DNA of 38,390 bases from Ramlibacter sp. (GTDB lineage Bacteria; Pseudomonadota; Gammaproteobacteria; Burkholderiales; Burkholderiaceae_C): positions 1 to 38,390 of the forward strand of contig JAQZBU010000016.1 in NCBI GenBank assembly GCA_029237735.1. The letters are read 5' to 3'. The position numbers were made by a program, and so were the translations under genes. The notes beneath the pieces are model-generated. The model was not told the origin of the DNA and ran no database searches. It worked only from the letters and a program-made list of their open reading frames with translations. This document shows, in pieces, positions 15,093 through 23,216 of the stretch. The number at the start of each line of letters is the position of its first letter. Position 1 is the stretch's first letter.

Positions 15093-16637
15093 CTACGTCT
15101 GCAGAAACAATCGGTAAACAGGGTTGCCGGTTTCCTCGACATACGGGTAACCCAGCGATTCGAGGAACTCCTTGAACGCCTTGTTGTCGGCTTTCGGCAC
15201 CTGCAGCCCCACGAGGATGCGGCCGTAATCCGCGCCCTGGTTGCGGTAGTGGAACAGCGTGATGTTCCAGCCGGGCCTCATGTACGAAAGGAATTTCATC
15301 AACGCGCCGGGGCGTTCCGGAAACACGAAGCGCAGCAGCCGTTCGTCCTGCGCCAGGGCCGAGCGGCCGCCCACCATGTGGCGGATATGTTCCTTGGCCA
15401 GGTCGTCGTGCGTCAGATCCAGTGCCTCGAAGCCGTGGCGGCTGAAATTGGCCGCTATCTTGGCGGACTCGCCCTTGCCGTGCGTGGTGAGGCCCACAAA
15501 AACGTGGGCTTGCGCCGCATCGCTGATGCGGTAGTTGAACTCGGTCACGTTGCGCGGACCGCCGGGGAGCGTGCCGATCACTTCGCAGAAGCGCCTGAAG
15601 CTGCCGCGCTCTTCGGGGATGGTGACGGCGAACAGTGCCTCACGCTCCTCGCCCACCTCGGCCCGCTCGGCGACGAAGCGCAGGCGGTCGAAATTCATGT
15701 TGGCGCCGCACAGGATGGCGGCGTAGGTTTCGCCTCGCGTCTTCTTCTCGGCCACGTACTGCTTGATCGCGGCTACAGCCAGGGCCCCGGCCGGCTCCAC
15801 GATGCTGCGCGTGTCGATGAAGACATCCTTGATCGCCGCGCAGACGGCGTCGGTGTCCACCGTCATGAATTCATCGACCAGTTCGCGCGCGACGCGGAAA
15901 GTCTCCTCGCCCACCAGCTTCACCGCGGTGCCGTCAGAAAATAGGCCCACATCCGCCAGCGTGATGCGCTTGTTCGCGGCGACCGAGCGCGCCATCGCGT
16001 CCGAATCATTCATCTGCACGCCAATGACCTTGATCTCCGGACGCACGGCCTTGATGTAGTTCGCCACGCCGGAGACCAGCCCGCCGCCGCCGATAGCGAC
16101 GAAGACGGCATCAAGCGGGCCCTGGTGCTGGCGCAGGATTTCCATTGCGATCGTTCCCTGGCCGGCGATCACGTCGGGGTCGTCGAAGGGGTGCACGAAA
16201 GTCAGGCCCTGTTCCTTTTCCAGCAGCGCCGCGTGCAGGTAGGCATCGGAATAGCTGTCGCCGTGCAGCACGACTTCGCCGCCCAGCGTCTTCACGCCGT
16301 CGATCTTCAATTGCGGCGTGGTGGTCGGCATGACGATGACCGCGCGCGCGCCAAGGCGATGCGCCGACATGGCGACGCCCTGGGCATGGTTGCCGGCCGA
16401 CGCGCAGATGACTCCACGCTTGAGCTGCTCGGGCGTGAGGTTCACCATCTTGTTGTAGGCGCCGCGCAACTTGAAGCTGAACACCGCCTGCTGGTCCTCA
16501 CGCTTGAGCAGCACCTTGTTGTGCAGGCGGCGGCTCAGGCTCTTCGCGGGCTCCAACGGCGACTCCACCGCCACGTCATACACCCGCGCTGTGAGGATTT
16601 TCTTGAGGTAATCGGCGGGTGTGAGGTGCTTTTTCAT
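15093..16637 (-). CDS. ilvA: Threonine ammonia-lyase (biosynthetic), IlvA
   Basis: The protein deaminates threonine to 2-oxobutanoate, the first step of isoleucine synthesis. From ATG 16637 it has 514 residues. The PLP lysine is in FSFKLRGAYNKM (K56), the phosphate-binding loop is GGGGLVSG, and SAGNHAQGVA is present. Two C-terminal ACT-like regulatory domains follow (EERGSFRRFCEVIG and FPERPGALMKFLSYM), so the enzyme is expected to be inhibited by isoleucine. An in-frame ATG at 16661 would add eight residues (MPVYDAFV); I prefer 16637 because homologues as I recall them begin close to LTPADYLKKIL, but neither start has a clear ribosome site. A leader with a hairpin and leader ORF lies upstream; cobS follows in the same direction. 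Confidence 0.95.
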   Translation of the reverse strand: MKKHLTPADYLKKILTARVYDVAVESPLEPAKSLSRRLHNKVLLKREDQQAVFSFKLRGAYNKMVNLTPEQLKRGVICASAGNHAQGVAMSAHRLGARAVIVMPTTTPQLKIDGVKTLGGEVVLHGDSYSDAYLHAALLEKEQGLTFVHPFDDPDVIAGQGTIAMEILRQHQGPLDAVFVAIGGGGLVSGVANYIKAVRPEIKVIGVQMNDSDAMARSVAANKRITLADVGLFSDGTAVKLVGEETFRVARELVDEFMTVDTDAVCAAIKDVFIDTRSIVEPAGALAVAAIKQYVAEKKTRGETYAAILCGANMNFDRLRFVAERAEVGEEREALFAVTIPEERGSFRRFCEVIGTLPGGPRNVTEFNYRISDAAQAHVFVGLTTHGKGESAKIAANFSRHGFEALDLTHDDLAKEHIRHMVGGRSALAQDERLLRFVFPERPGALMKFLSYMRPGWNITLFHYRNQGADYGRILVGLQVPKADNKAFKEFLESLGYPYVEETGNPVYRLFLQT

Positions 16638-16647
16638 GACAAAAGCA

Positions 16648-16746
16648 TCATAAACGGGCATTCCAGGCCAAGAAAAAAGCCCCCGGGCCTTGCGGCCTGA
16701 GGGCTGAATCCACCAAAGGAGGAGGTGGAGGAGACAAGAGGGGCAT
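16648..16746 (-). CDS. Putative ilvA leader peptide
   Basis: A 32-codon ORF begins with ATG 16746 just downstream of a likely leftward promoter and ends 10 nt before ATG 16637 of ilvA. It starts MPLLSPPPPPLV, five consecutive prolines that would be expected to slow ribosomes. The terminator-like hairpin (16673-16705) lies inside the ORF, about 25 nt after the proline run. That arrangement resembles a transcription attenuator, though the run is proline rather than isoleucine. No ribosome site is obvious, so its translation is uncertain. Confidence 0.35.
   Translation of the reverse strand: MPLLSPPPPPLVDSALRPQGPGAFFLAWNARL
16673..16705 (-). terminator. Terminator-like hairpin in the ilvA leader
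   Basis: Read leftward, AGCCCTCAGGCC pairs with GGCCCGGGGGCT around a GCAA loop and is followed directly by six T residues. It therefore acts in the ilvA direction, before ilvA, and no leftward gene ends upstream. A weaker hairpin, TCCACC/GGTGGA at 16709-16729, precedes it. Attenuation of ilvA is the likely role. Confidence 0.6.
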
Positions 16747-16762
16747 AACTGTTTGGTTATGC
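16743..16762. promoter_or_regulatory. Inverted repeat next to the ilvA promoter
   Basis: GCATAAC-TGTTTG-GTTATGC is a perfect 7-6-7 inverted repeat. A leftward -10-like TATACT lies at 16777-16772, which would place the repeat just at or after the transcription start. It could be an operator (spacing suits a LysR- or TetR-type dimer) or a hairpin at the 5' end of the leader RNA. Confidence 0.45.
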
Positions 16763-16810
16763 TGCGAAATCAGTATAGCCCTAACTTTGTTGCGCCGCAG
16801 CACGCTCATC

Positions 16811-16827
16811 TGTCTCAAGATGAGACA
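16811..16827. promoter_or_regulatory. Inverted repeat in the ilvA/osmC divergent region
   Basis: TGTCTCA-AGA-TGAGACA is a perfect 7-3-7 inverted repeat 60 bp before the OsmC gene and upstream of the leftward ilvA promoter. It is not followed by a T-run and looks like a dimeric repressor or activator site; the regulator cannot be named. Confidence 0.45.
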
Positions 16828-16886
16828 ACAGCGCCGCATCAGCTGAATTTACTCAACACAAGCGTTTTTGATGGGATGAAACGAAG

Positions 16887-17336
16887 ATGGAATGCACGGT
16901 AAGTTGGACAGGTGGCACGGGAGCGCGTTCGGGGATGGGCTTCATCGCGGAAACGGGCAGCGGCCATGTCCTTGTGATGGATGGCGCGCCCGACGCCGCC
17001 AAGCCGGAAAACGGCGGGCAGAATCTCGCACCGCGGCCCATGGAGACCGTGCTGGCCGGTACGGGCGGTTGCACGGCCTACGACGTCGTCCTGATCCTCA
17101 AGCGCGGCCGGCACGACGTGCGGGGCTGTTCGGTGAAGCTCACGTCCGAACGCGCCGCCACCGACCCGAAGGTGTTCACGAAGATCCACATGCATTTCAC
17201 GGTCAGCGGGCTCGGCCTTCCGGAGGCGGCCGTGGAGCGTGCGATCGCCATGAGCCACGAAAAATACTGCTCGGCCACCATCATGCTGGGCAAAACGGCG
17301 GAGATCACGACCAGCTTCGAGCTGGTCCAGGTCTGA
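16887..17336 (+). CDS. OsmC/YhfA-family protein
   Basis: The 149-residue protein belongs to the OsmC/Ohr superfamily of small cytoplasmic, dimeric, thiol-based proteins. The two conserved cysteines are C62 in TGGCTAYDVV and C128 in SHEKYCSATIML, as in the YhfA-like branch. OsmC proteins reduce organic hydroperoxides; members of the YhfA branch are less well studied, so the substrate is inferred only from the family. The ATG at 16887 follows a weak purine-rich stretch (GAAACGAAG). It is divergent from ilvA, and the gap contains a 17-bp palindrome. A hairpin after the stop (17343-17355) has no T-run. Confidence 0.88.
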   Translation: MECTVSWTGGTGARSGMGFIAETGSGHVLVMDGAPDAAKPENGGQNLAPRPMETVLAGTGGCTAYDVVLILKRGRHDVRGCSVKLTSERAATDPKVFTKIHMHFTVSGLGLPEAAVERAIAMSHEKYCSATIMLGKTAEITTSFELVQV

Positions 17337-17463
17337 CGGGCACTGGCTGAGCCAGCCACCCCCGACGCTTTGTTGTTCACTTTGCGAATCCGACGCATTG
17401 CATCGCGCCCCATTAACGTCCCCGGCGCACTATCATGGTTTCATACTCTTCGAGGAACGAGAA

Positions 17464-17895
17464 ATGAATACCAACCGCAGTGCCTTCGTCCTGGGAGCCG
17501 CGTGCTTGTTGTTCGGCGCACTTTCGCATGCACAAGGCACGAACGAAGCGCCCGGCCCGAACATCAGCCGAGAGGCGGAAATGCGGGGGGACATCCGGCG
17601 CGATTCGCTCGGCAACATCTATGAGATCCGCCGCGATGCGTATGGCAACCCGGTGGAGATGGTCCCTGCGGATCCGAACTATCCGCGCAAGTACTACGAC
17701 GACAGCGGGCGTCTGTATTCGGGCGGGTATCTCCCGCGGTTTTACGAAGATCCCGGACGGGTGGTTCGCAACTGGCGCCGCCAGCACCTTGATGCCCCGC
17801 GGCGCGGCGAGCATTGGGTCAGGATCGACAATGGCAACTACGCGTTGATCGATCGCGACGGCCGAATCGTGCGGATGGAATCGCGCCGGAGATAG
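17464..17895 (+). CDS. Secreted RcnB-like protein
   Basis: The 143-residue protein has a signal peptide (about 1-23, ending ALSHAQ) and a mature part rich in charged and aromatic residues. The C-terminal segment RRGEHWVRIDNGNYALIDRD followed by GRIV closely resembles the RcnB domain, a periplasmic module first known from nickel/cobalt homeostasis in Escherichia coli. In many betaproteobacteria such domains occur in small periplasmic proteins with no shown metal role, so metal function is not assumed. GAGGA sits before ATG 17464. It converges on coq7, with 14 bp between the stops. Confidence 0.75.
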   Translation: MNTNRSAFVLGAACLLFGALSHAQGTNEAPGPNISREAEMRGDIRRDSLGNIYEIRRDAYGNPVEMVPADPNYPRKYYDDSGRLYSGGYLPRFYEDPGRVVRNWRRQHLDAPRRGEHWVRIDNGNYALIDRDGRIVRMESRRR

Positions 17896-17909
17896 GATTA
17901 GCCGCGCGC

Positions 17910-18527
17910 TCAGACGTAGTGCGCGGTGGTAGTCATGACCTTGGCGGCAGCACGCATCAGGGCTTTGGCGGGCGCGGGCAATTCGATGCCGCCCGCCTGA
18001 AGCGCCTGCGCCGCGTGCGCCGCTTCGTCGTCCTTCATCTGCACAACGATCGCCCGTGAGGCGTGGTCGTTTGCGGGCAGTCGGTCGAGATGGCTTTCCA
18101 GATGAGCCTCCACCTGCCTCTCAGTTTCCACGACGAATCCCAGGCTGATGCGGTCACCGAGCCTTCCCGCGATGAGGCCGAGGCCGAACGCTCCCGCATA
18201 CCAGAGAGGGTTGAGCAGCGACGGCCGCGCCTCGAGTTCCGCCAGGCGCTCGGCCGTCCAGGCCAAGTGGTCGGTCTCTTCGGACGCGGCTTTCTCGAAA
18301 TGCCGGCGCAGCGCCGGATCCCGAGTCGCCAGGGCCTGCGCCGTATAGAGTGCCTGTGCGCACACTTCGCCTACGTGATTGACCCGCATGAGCGAGGCGG
18401 AGTGCCGCCGATCGGCGGCGGCCAACCGGGTTTCGTCTGACGGCACGACGGGGCACGACCGAACGGCCCGCGGCTTGGCAAAAAGCGTCTTTAGGGCGCT
18501 GTCAGCGGCGCCAAGAAATCTGTCCAT
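17910..18527 (-). CDS. coq7: Ubiquinone biosynthesis hydroxylase Coq7
   Basis: The 205-residue protein is the di-iron hydroxylase of 3-demethoxyubiquinol, late in ubiquinone synthesis. The iron ligands are visible: E54 ([12 protein letters not shown]), E84 and H87 (SEETDHLAW), E136 ([11 protein letters not shown]), E168 and H171 (DDEAAHA). The length and two-helix-pair layout match bacterial Coq7, with a hydrophobic membrane-associating segment near 108-122. I start it at ATG 18527; the frame stays open upstream, but the added residues are not conserved. It is transcribed towards the RcnB-like gene. Confidence 0.94.
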   Translation of the reverse strand: MDRFLGAADSALKTLFAKPRAVRSCPVVPSDETRLAAADRRHSASLMRVNHVGEVCAQALYTAQALATRDPALRRHFEKAASEETDHLAWTAERLAELEARPSLLNPLWYAGAFGLGLIAGRLGDRISLGFVVETERQVEAHLESHLDRLPANDHASRAIVVQMKDDEAAHAAQALQAGGIELPAPAKALMRAAAKVMTTTAHYV

Positions 18528-18843
18528 GGGGCCTAGTTTAGTCCGCGGCTGGAATTTCCGTGGCTGTCCCAGGCGACTAGGGTTTGCCCCTAAATTTTTT
18601 GCGATGCGAAACGAGCGTCGGAGATGTTGCGCGAGGTCCACTGAGCAATTGCTTTGTGTTGTCAGCGTGCAACGATTCGATCCGACAGAGGCTAAATACT
18701 TTGCGCAAGAAGAGCCCCTCTGGTGCAATAACGACAACTTCCCAAAAGGAGGTTGGCCCGGGGATCCGGCGGGAGCACAAGAGTGCCTGCATTACGTGAC
18801 CCCTTCGCACCGGAGCCCTATGTTTAACCTTGGAGAAACTTGC
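18528..18843. other. Non-coding gap between coq7 and the porin
   Basis: This 316-bp gap holds the divergent control regions of coq7 and the porin. I found no convincing gene. An AGGAGG at 18747-18752 is not followed by a sensible start codon in a conserved frame. TTGTCA at 18659 and a TAAATA at 18693 are too far apart to be a standard promoter. The porin probably has a long 5' untranslated leader. Confidence 0.5.
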
Positions 18844-19947
18844 ATGAAAAAGTCCCTGATTGCTCTGGCTGTTCTGGCTGCCGCCGGCGCAGCTTCTGCC
18901 CAATCTTCCGTCACGCTGTTCGGTATCGTTGATGCGACCTTGGCCTACGGCAAGACGGACGCCAACAACGTCACGAAGCTGACCAATTCTGGCTACAACA
19001 GCTCGCGCATCGGCTTCCGTGGCACCGAAGACCTCGGTGGCGGCATGTCCGCATCGTTCTGGCTGGAAGGCACCGTGGGCAACGACGACGGCACCACCGG
19101 TCAGCGCATCCCCACGGGCAACCAGACCGCCGTGCACGCTGCCGCTGACGGCGCCGGCCTGGTGTTCAACCGCCGTTCGACCGTAAGCTTGGCCGGTGGC
19201 TGGGGCGAAGTTCGCCTGGGTCGTGACTACGTCCCGTCGTTCTGGAACCTGACCGTGTTCGACCCGTTCGGCACGAACGGCGCCGGCACCACGCTGACCC
19301 TGCTGGGCGCCGCCAATGCCGGCATGGCCAACGTTGGCACCCGCGGCGTTCTGGTTCGCGCTTCCAACTCCATCGGCTACTTCCTGCCGGGTAACCTGGG
19401 CGGCTTCTACGGCCAAGCCATGTATTACATGGGCGAAAACCTGTCGAACGCCGGCGCCACCAGCGACGACGGCCAAGGCCTCGGCGCTCGCGTCGGCTAC
19501 GCGAACGGTCCGTTCAACGTGGCTCTCGGCTTCGGACGCACCAAGTACGCTACCACTGCCACCACCGGTGACTTCAAGACGTGGAACATCGGCGGCCAGT
19601 GGGACTTCGGCATGGCCAAGCTGATGGGCCAGTACACCCGTGACAACCGTGACAGCACGGTTGAACTCGAAGGCAAGGGCTGGCTGATCGGTGCCCTGGT
19701 GCCCGTCGGCGCCGGCGAAATCCGCGCTTCGTACTCCACGTACGAAGTCGACGCAGGCCTGACCGAGCCGCGCGCTCAGCAACTGGCGCTGGGCTACGTG
19801 CACAACCTGTCGAAGCGCACGGCCGTGTACGCCACGTTCGCCCGCCTGAAGAACAAGAACGGTTCAGCCATGTCCATCAACGGCGCCACCGGCGTCGTGA
19901 ACGGCAGCGCCACCGGCTACGACTTCGGTGTCCGTCACTCCTTCTAA
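18844..19947 (+). CDS. Gram-negative general porin
   Basis: The 367-residue protein is an outer-membrane porin of the betaproteobacterial Porin_4/OmpC-like type. The signal peptide is cleaved after ASA (residue 19), followed by QSSVTLFGIVDATLAYG, the usual first strand. SSRIGFRGTEDLGGGMSASF and FNRRSTVSLAGGWGEVRLG are family landmarks. It ends YDFGVRHSF with the terminal Phe needed for insertion by the BAM machinery. Codon use is strongly biased to a few codons, as expected for an abundant protein. The ATG at 18844 has GGAG in front; an ATG at 18820 in frame is less likely because it would spoil the signal peptide. Confidence 0.95.
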   Translation: MKKSLIALAVLAAAGAASAQSSVTLFGIVDATLAYGKTDANNVTKLTNSGYNSSRIGFRGTEDLGGGMSASFWLEGTVGNDDGTTGQRIPTGNQTAVHAAADGAGLVFNRRSTVSLAGGWGEVRLGRDYVPSFWNLTVFDPFGTNGAGTTLTLLGAANAGMANVGTRGVLVRASNSIGYFLPGNLGGFYGQAMYYMGENLSNAGATSDDGQGLGARVGYANGPFNVALGFGRTKYATTATTGDFKTWNIGGQWDFGMAKLMGQYTRDNRDSTVELEGKGWLIGALVPVGAGEIRASYSTYEVDAGLTEPRAQQLALGYVHNLSKRTAVYATFARLKNKNGSAMSINGATGVVNGSATGYDFGVRHSF

Positions 19948-19991
19948 ATCCGTGGCTGGACTTGTTCCAGCCTGGACGGAAGAAACTTGAG

Positions 19992-20018
19992 AAAGCCGCC
20001 TTCGGGCGGCTTTTTTTA
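19992..20018 (+). terminator. Rho-independent terminator of the porin gene
   Basis: AAAGCCGCC-TTCG-GGCGGCTTT followed by more T residues forms a perfect GC-rich hairpin with a stable tetraloop and a T-run, 45 bp after the porin stop. Confidence 0.92.
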
Positions 20019-20095
20019 TTGACGGAGCCCACTGGCCGCGGACGCGGTTTGCGGGTAAGTTCGGTGCACATGAAGACGTCGTTGGGAATCAATCG

Positions 20096-20869
20096 ATGAA
20101 GAGCTGGATGAAGCTGGGCTGGATGCTCGCCGCTGCGGGGTTGGGTGGCTGTGCGACAGCGCCAATCGGAAACGACGGTAGCGCAATGGCGAACAACCCT
20201 TGGGCCGTTCAATCAAGTGCGGCGAGGACGGCGTCCGCCCCGATCGCTCCCCCGGGGTGGCATCACCTTCCTTTTCCGGGCAAGACTGAGACCCGCTTTC
20301 GCTACGCCCGCAAGGATGGCCGCGACGCCATCGCGGTCCAGGCATCGTCGTCGGCCAGCATGTTGCGCACCAAGGTGCGCATCGAGCCCGTGGATCTGGC
20401 GGGTGTGCGATTTTCCTGGAAGGTTCCCGAGCTCATCGCCGGCGCGGACCTGGCGGCGCGCGACACCGACGACTCGCCCGTGCGCATTGTCTTGTTCTTC
20501 GAGGGCGACCGTTCGCGATTTTCGCCGCGTGAGGCCATGACGGCTGAGCTGGTGCGGGCTGTGACGGGCGAGGAGATGCCGTACGCGACCCTGATGTACG
20601 TCTGGTGCAACCGCCGCGAGCCCGGCACTGTCATCAACAGCCCCCGAACCACGCGCGTGCGCACGATGGTGGTTGAATCCGGCAACCGAAACCTTAACCA
20701 GTGGCTCGATTACGAGCGGGACATCCGTGCCGACTACCAGCGCGCCTTCGGTGAGGCCCCCGGCGCCCTGCTCGGCATCGGCATCATGACCGACAGCGAC
20801 AACACCCGCAGCACGGCGCAGGCGTGGTACGGGCCGGTGCGCCTCCATCGCGCCGCCGCGAAAAACTGA
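20096..20869 (+). CDS. DUF3047 lipoprotein
   Basis: The 257-residue protein has a lipoprotein signal peptide with lipobox LGGC (C19). The rest matches the DUF3047 family of secreted proteins (GWHHLPFPGKTETRF; later LRTKVRIEPVDL followed by FSWKVPEL; VRIVLFFEGDRSRF; YATLMYVWCNRR; YERDIRADYQRAFGEAPG). DUF3047 has no known activity. It likely sits on the periplasmic side of a membrane. It has its own position after the porin terminator and is separated by 119 bp from the transporter operon. Confidence 0.85.
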   Translation: MKSWMKLGWMLAAAGLGGCATAPIGNDGSAMANNPWAVQSSAARTASAPIAPPGWHHLPFPGKTETRFRYARKDGRDAIAVQASSSASMLRTKVRIEPVDLAGVRFSWKVPELIAGADLAARDTDDSPVRIVLFFEGDRSRFSPREAMTAELVRAVTGEEMPYATLMYVWCNRREPGTVINSPRTTRVRTMVVESGNRNLNQWLDYERDIRADYQRAFGEAPGALLGIGIMTDSDNTRSTAQAWYGPVRLHRAAAKN

Positions 20870-20988
20870 TCCGCTGCGTCGCTGCCCGGCGCATTCGCGC
20901 CGCGCCGATTCTTTAGGCCTGAAGGAAACCCCTGTGTCGGCCCGGCCCTTGCTCTGCTAGCATCGCCACTCCCTTCCACCCCCAAGAG

Positions 20989-21969
20989 ATGCTAGCTTTT
21001 GTTTTGCGCCGCCTGTTCCAGGCTGTGATCGTGATGGTCGCAGTGGCGTTCATCGCCTTCATGCTGTTCCAGTACGTCGGCGACCCGGTGGTTTTCCTGC
21101 TCGGCCAGGATGCCAAGCCCGACCAGATCGCCCAGCTGCGCGCCGACCTGGGTCTTGATCAGCCCTTCATCGTGCAGTTCTGGCATTTCCTGGTGAATGC
21201 CGCGCAGGGCGAATTCGGCCTGAGCCTCCGTCAGGGCGCCAAGGTATCGCGCTTGATTGGCGAGCGTTTCCCCGCCACGCTGGAGCTATCGCTGGTTGCC
21301 GCGGTCCTCGCCGTTGTGATCGGCATCCCCATGGGCGTCTACGCGGCTCTGCGCCGCGGCACGTTCATGAGCCAGGTATTCCTCACCATCTCGCTGTTGG
21401 GCGTGTCGCTGCCCACGTTCCTCATCGGCATCCTGCTCATCCTGGTCTTCGCAGTGCTGCTGGGCTGGTTTCCCAGCTTTGGCCGCGGTGAAGTGGTGTC
21501 CATGGGCTGGTGGACGACCGGGCTGCTGACGGTGGATGGCTGGCACCACATCATCCTGCCCGGCATCACACTCGCGATCTTCCAGCTGACGCTGATCATG
21601 CGGCTGGTGCGCGCGGAGATGCTCGAGGTTTTGCGCACCGACTACATCAAGTTCGCCCGTGCCCGCGGCCTGCCGGACCGCGCGATCCATTTTGGCCACG
21701 CGCTCAAGAACACGCTGGTGCCGGTGATGACCATCATCGGCCTTCAACTCGGCACCCTGATCGCGTTTTCCATCATTACCGAGACCGTGTTCCAGTGGCC
21801 CGGCATGGGGTTGCTGTTCATCCAGGCGGTGACATTCGCGGACATCCCTGTCATGGCCGCCTACCTGTGCCTTATCGCACTGATCTTCGTCGTCATCAAC
21901 CTCGTGGTCGACATGCTCTATTTCGCGGTTGACCCGCGGTTGCGCGTGGCCAACGCCGGAGGACACTGA
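20989..21969 (+). CDS. dppB: Peptide-type ABC transporter permease (DppB-like)
   Basis: The 326-residue inner-membrane protein matches DppB/OppB permeases. It has a first helix at about 10-30 (VIVMVAVAFIAFMLFQYVGDP), the usual GDPV and DQPFIVQFWHFL region, then five more helices. The EAA-type loop that contacts the ATPase is in LRTDYIKFARARGLPDRAI. It is the first gene of the operon; its TGA overlaps the ATG of the amidohydrolase (TGATG). The permease gene coming before the binding protein differs from the common dppABCDF order. The transported substrate is not known. Confidence 0.92.
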   Translation: MLAFVLRRLFQAVIVMVAVAFIAFMLFQYVGDPVVFLLGQDAKPDQIAQLRADLGLDQPFIVQFWHFLVNAAQGEFGLSLRQGAKVSRLIGERFPATLELSLVAAVLAVVIGIPMGVYAALRRGTFMSQVFLTISLLGVSLPTFLIGILLILVFAVLLGWFPSFGRGEVVSMGWWTTGLLTVDGWHHIILPGITLAIFQLTLIMRLVRAEMLEVLRTDYIKFARARGLPDRAIHFGHALKNTLVPVMTIIGLQLGTLIAFSIITETVFQWPGMGLLFIQAVTFADIPVMAAYLCLIALIFVVINLVVDMLYFAVDPRLRVANAGGH

Positions 21970-23189
21970 TGCTCGCGCCCCGCCTCAAGGCCAACGGCCG
22001 CGCCTTCGCGCACATTGCGCAGTTCCTTCCCGAGCTCACTGCGCTGCGGCGCGACCTGCACGCCCACCCGGAACTCGGATTCGAGGAGTTCTACACCTCC
22101 GGCCGCGTGAAGGAAGCGCTGAAGGTGTGCGGCGTAGACGAGATACACACCGGCATCGGCAAGACCGGTGTGGTGGCCGTCATCAAGGGCCAAAGCACCG
22201 CCAGCGGCCGCATGGTGGGCCTGCGCGCGGACATGGACGCGCTGACGATGGTCGAGCAGAACGACTTCGCATGGAAGTCGTCGAAGAACGGCATGATGCA
22301 CGGCTGCGGTCATGACGGCCACACGGCCATGCTGGTGGGCGCGGCGCGCTATCTCGCCGAAACACGCAACTTCGACGGCACGGCGGTGCTCGTCTTCCAG
22401 CCTGGCGAAGAGGGATTCGCCGGCGCCAAGCAGATGATCGAGGAAGGCCTCTTCCAGCGTTTCCCGATCGAGGCGATATACGCCATGCACAACTGGCCCG
22501 CGATGAAGCCGGGCACGGTGGGCCTGAACCCTGGGCCCATGATGGCGGCGGCCGACCGCGTGACCATCGAGGTCACCGGCCGTGGCGGCCACGGCGCACA
22601 CGCATACCTCGCGATCGATCCGGTGCTGGTCGCCGCCCACATCATCACCGCCGTTCAGAGCATCGTCTCGCGCACCGTCCGGCCGATCGACAGCGCCGTG
22701 ATCAGCCTGTGCGCGATCCAGGCCGGCGATCTGCACGCGATGAGCGTCATCCCCAGCAAGGCGACCATCGTCGGCACCGTACGCGCCTTCAGCCCCGACG
22801 TGCAGTCGCAGATCGAGCAGCGACTGGGCGAGCTTTGCAGCGCCGTGGCCCTGGGCTTCGGCGCAACCGCCACCGTCCAGTACGACCGTGTCTACCCCGC
22901 AACCATCAATTCCGCCGATGAAGCCAACTTCGCCGCCAACGTGGCCGAGAGCATCGTTGGCGCCGAGCACGTGGTGCGTGACATGGAGCCGAGCATGGGC
23001 GCGGAGGATTTCTCCTTCATGCTGCAGATCAAGCCCGGTGCGTACATGCGCATCGGACAGGGCGGCGAAGGCAGCTGCTTCCTGCACAACGGCCGCTACG
23101 ACTTCAACGACGACATCCTGCCGCTCGGCTCGGCACTGCATGCCGGCCTGATCGAGCAGTCGATGCCGCTTTCCGCCTCGCACCCCTGA
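21969..23189 (+). CDS. M20-family amidohydrolase (hippurate hydrolase-like)
   Basis: The 406-residue protein is an M20D metal-dependent amidohydrolase. Metal-site motifs are RADMDAL (86-92), MHGCGHDGHTAML (C113, H115, H118), QPGEEG (E147, E148), MHNWP (His near 173) and a C-terminal HNGRYDFND. Relatives remove acyl groups from N-acyl amino acids or cleave amino-acid amides. There is no signal peptide, so it acts in the cytoplasm. Its location inside the transporter operon, coupled to the permease by a 1-nt overlap, suggests it processes the imported compound. A binding-protein gene follows after 27 nt. Confidence 0.92.
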   Translation: MLAPRLKANGRAFAHIAQFLPELTALRRDLHAHPELGFEEFYTSGRVKEALKVCGVDEIHTGIGKTGVVAVIKGQSTASGRMVGLRADMDALTMVEQNDFAWKSSKNGMMHGCGHDGHTAMLVGAARYLAETRNFDGTAVLVFQPGEEGFAGAKQMIEEGLFQRFPIEAIYAMHNWPAMKPGTVGLNPGPMMAAADRVTIEVTGRGGHGAHAYLAIDPVLVAAHIITAVQSIVSRTVRPIDSAVISLCAIQAGDLHAMSVIPSKATIVGTVRAFSPDVQSQIEQRLGELCSAVALGFGATATVQYDRVYPATINSADEANFAANVAESIVGAEHVVRDMEPSMGAEDFSFMLQIKPGAYMRIGQGGEGSCFLHNGRYDFNDDILPLGSALHAGLIEQSMPLSASHP

Positions 23190-23216
23190 CAACCACTTTC
23201 AAAGAGGAGCCACTGA

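Noticed and set aside
17343..17355. Hairpin CTGGCT-G-AGCCAG after the OsmC-family gene as a terminator.
   Set aside because: Short stem, one-base loop and no T-run.
18747..18828. Leader ORF behind AGGAGG upstream of the porin.
   Set aside because: It would need a TTG start and encodes a low-complexity peptide; nothing supports translation.
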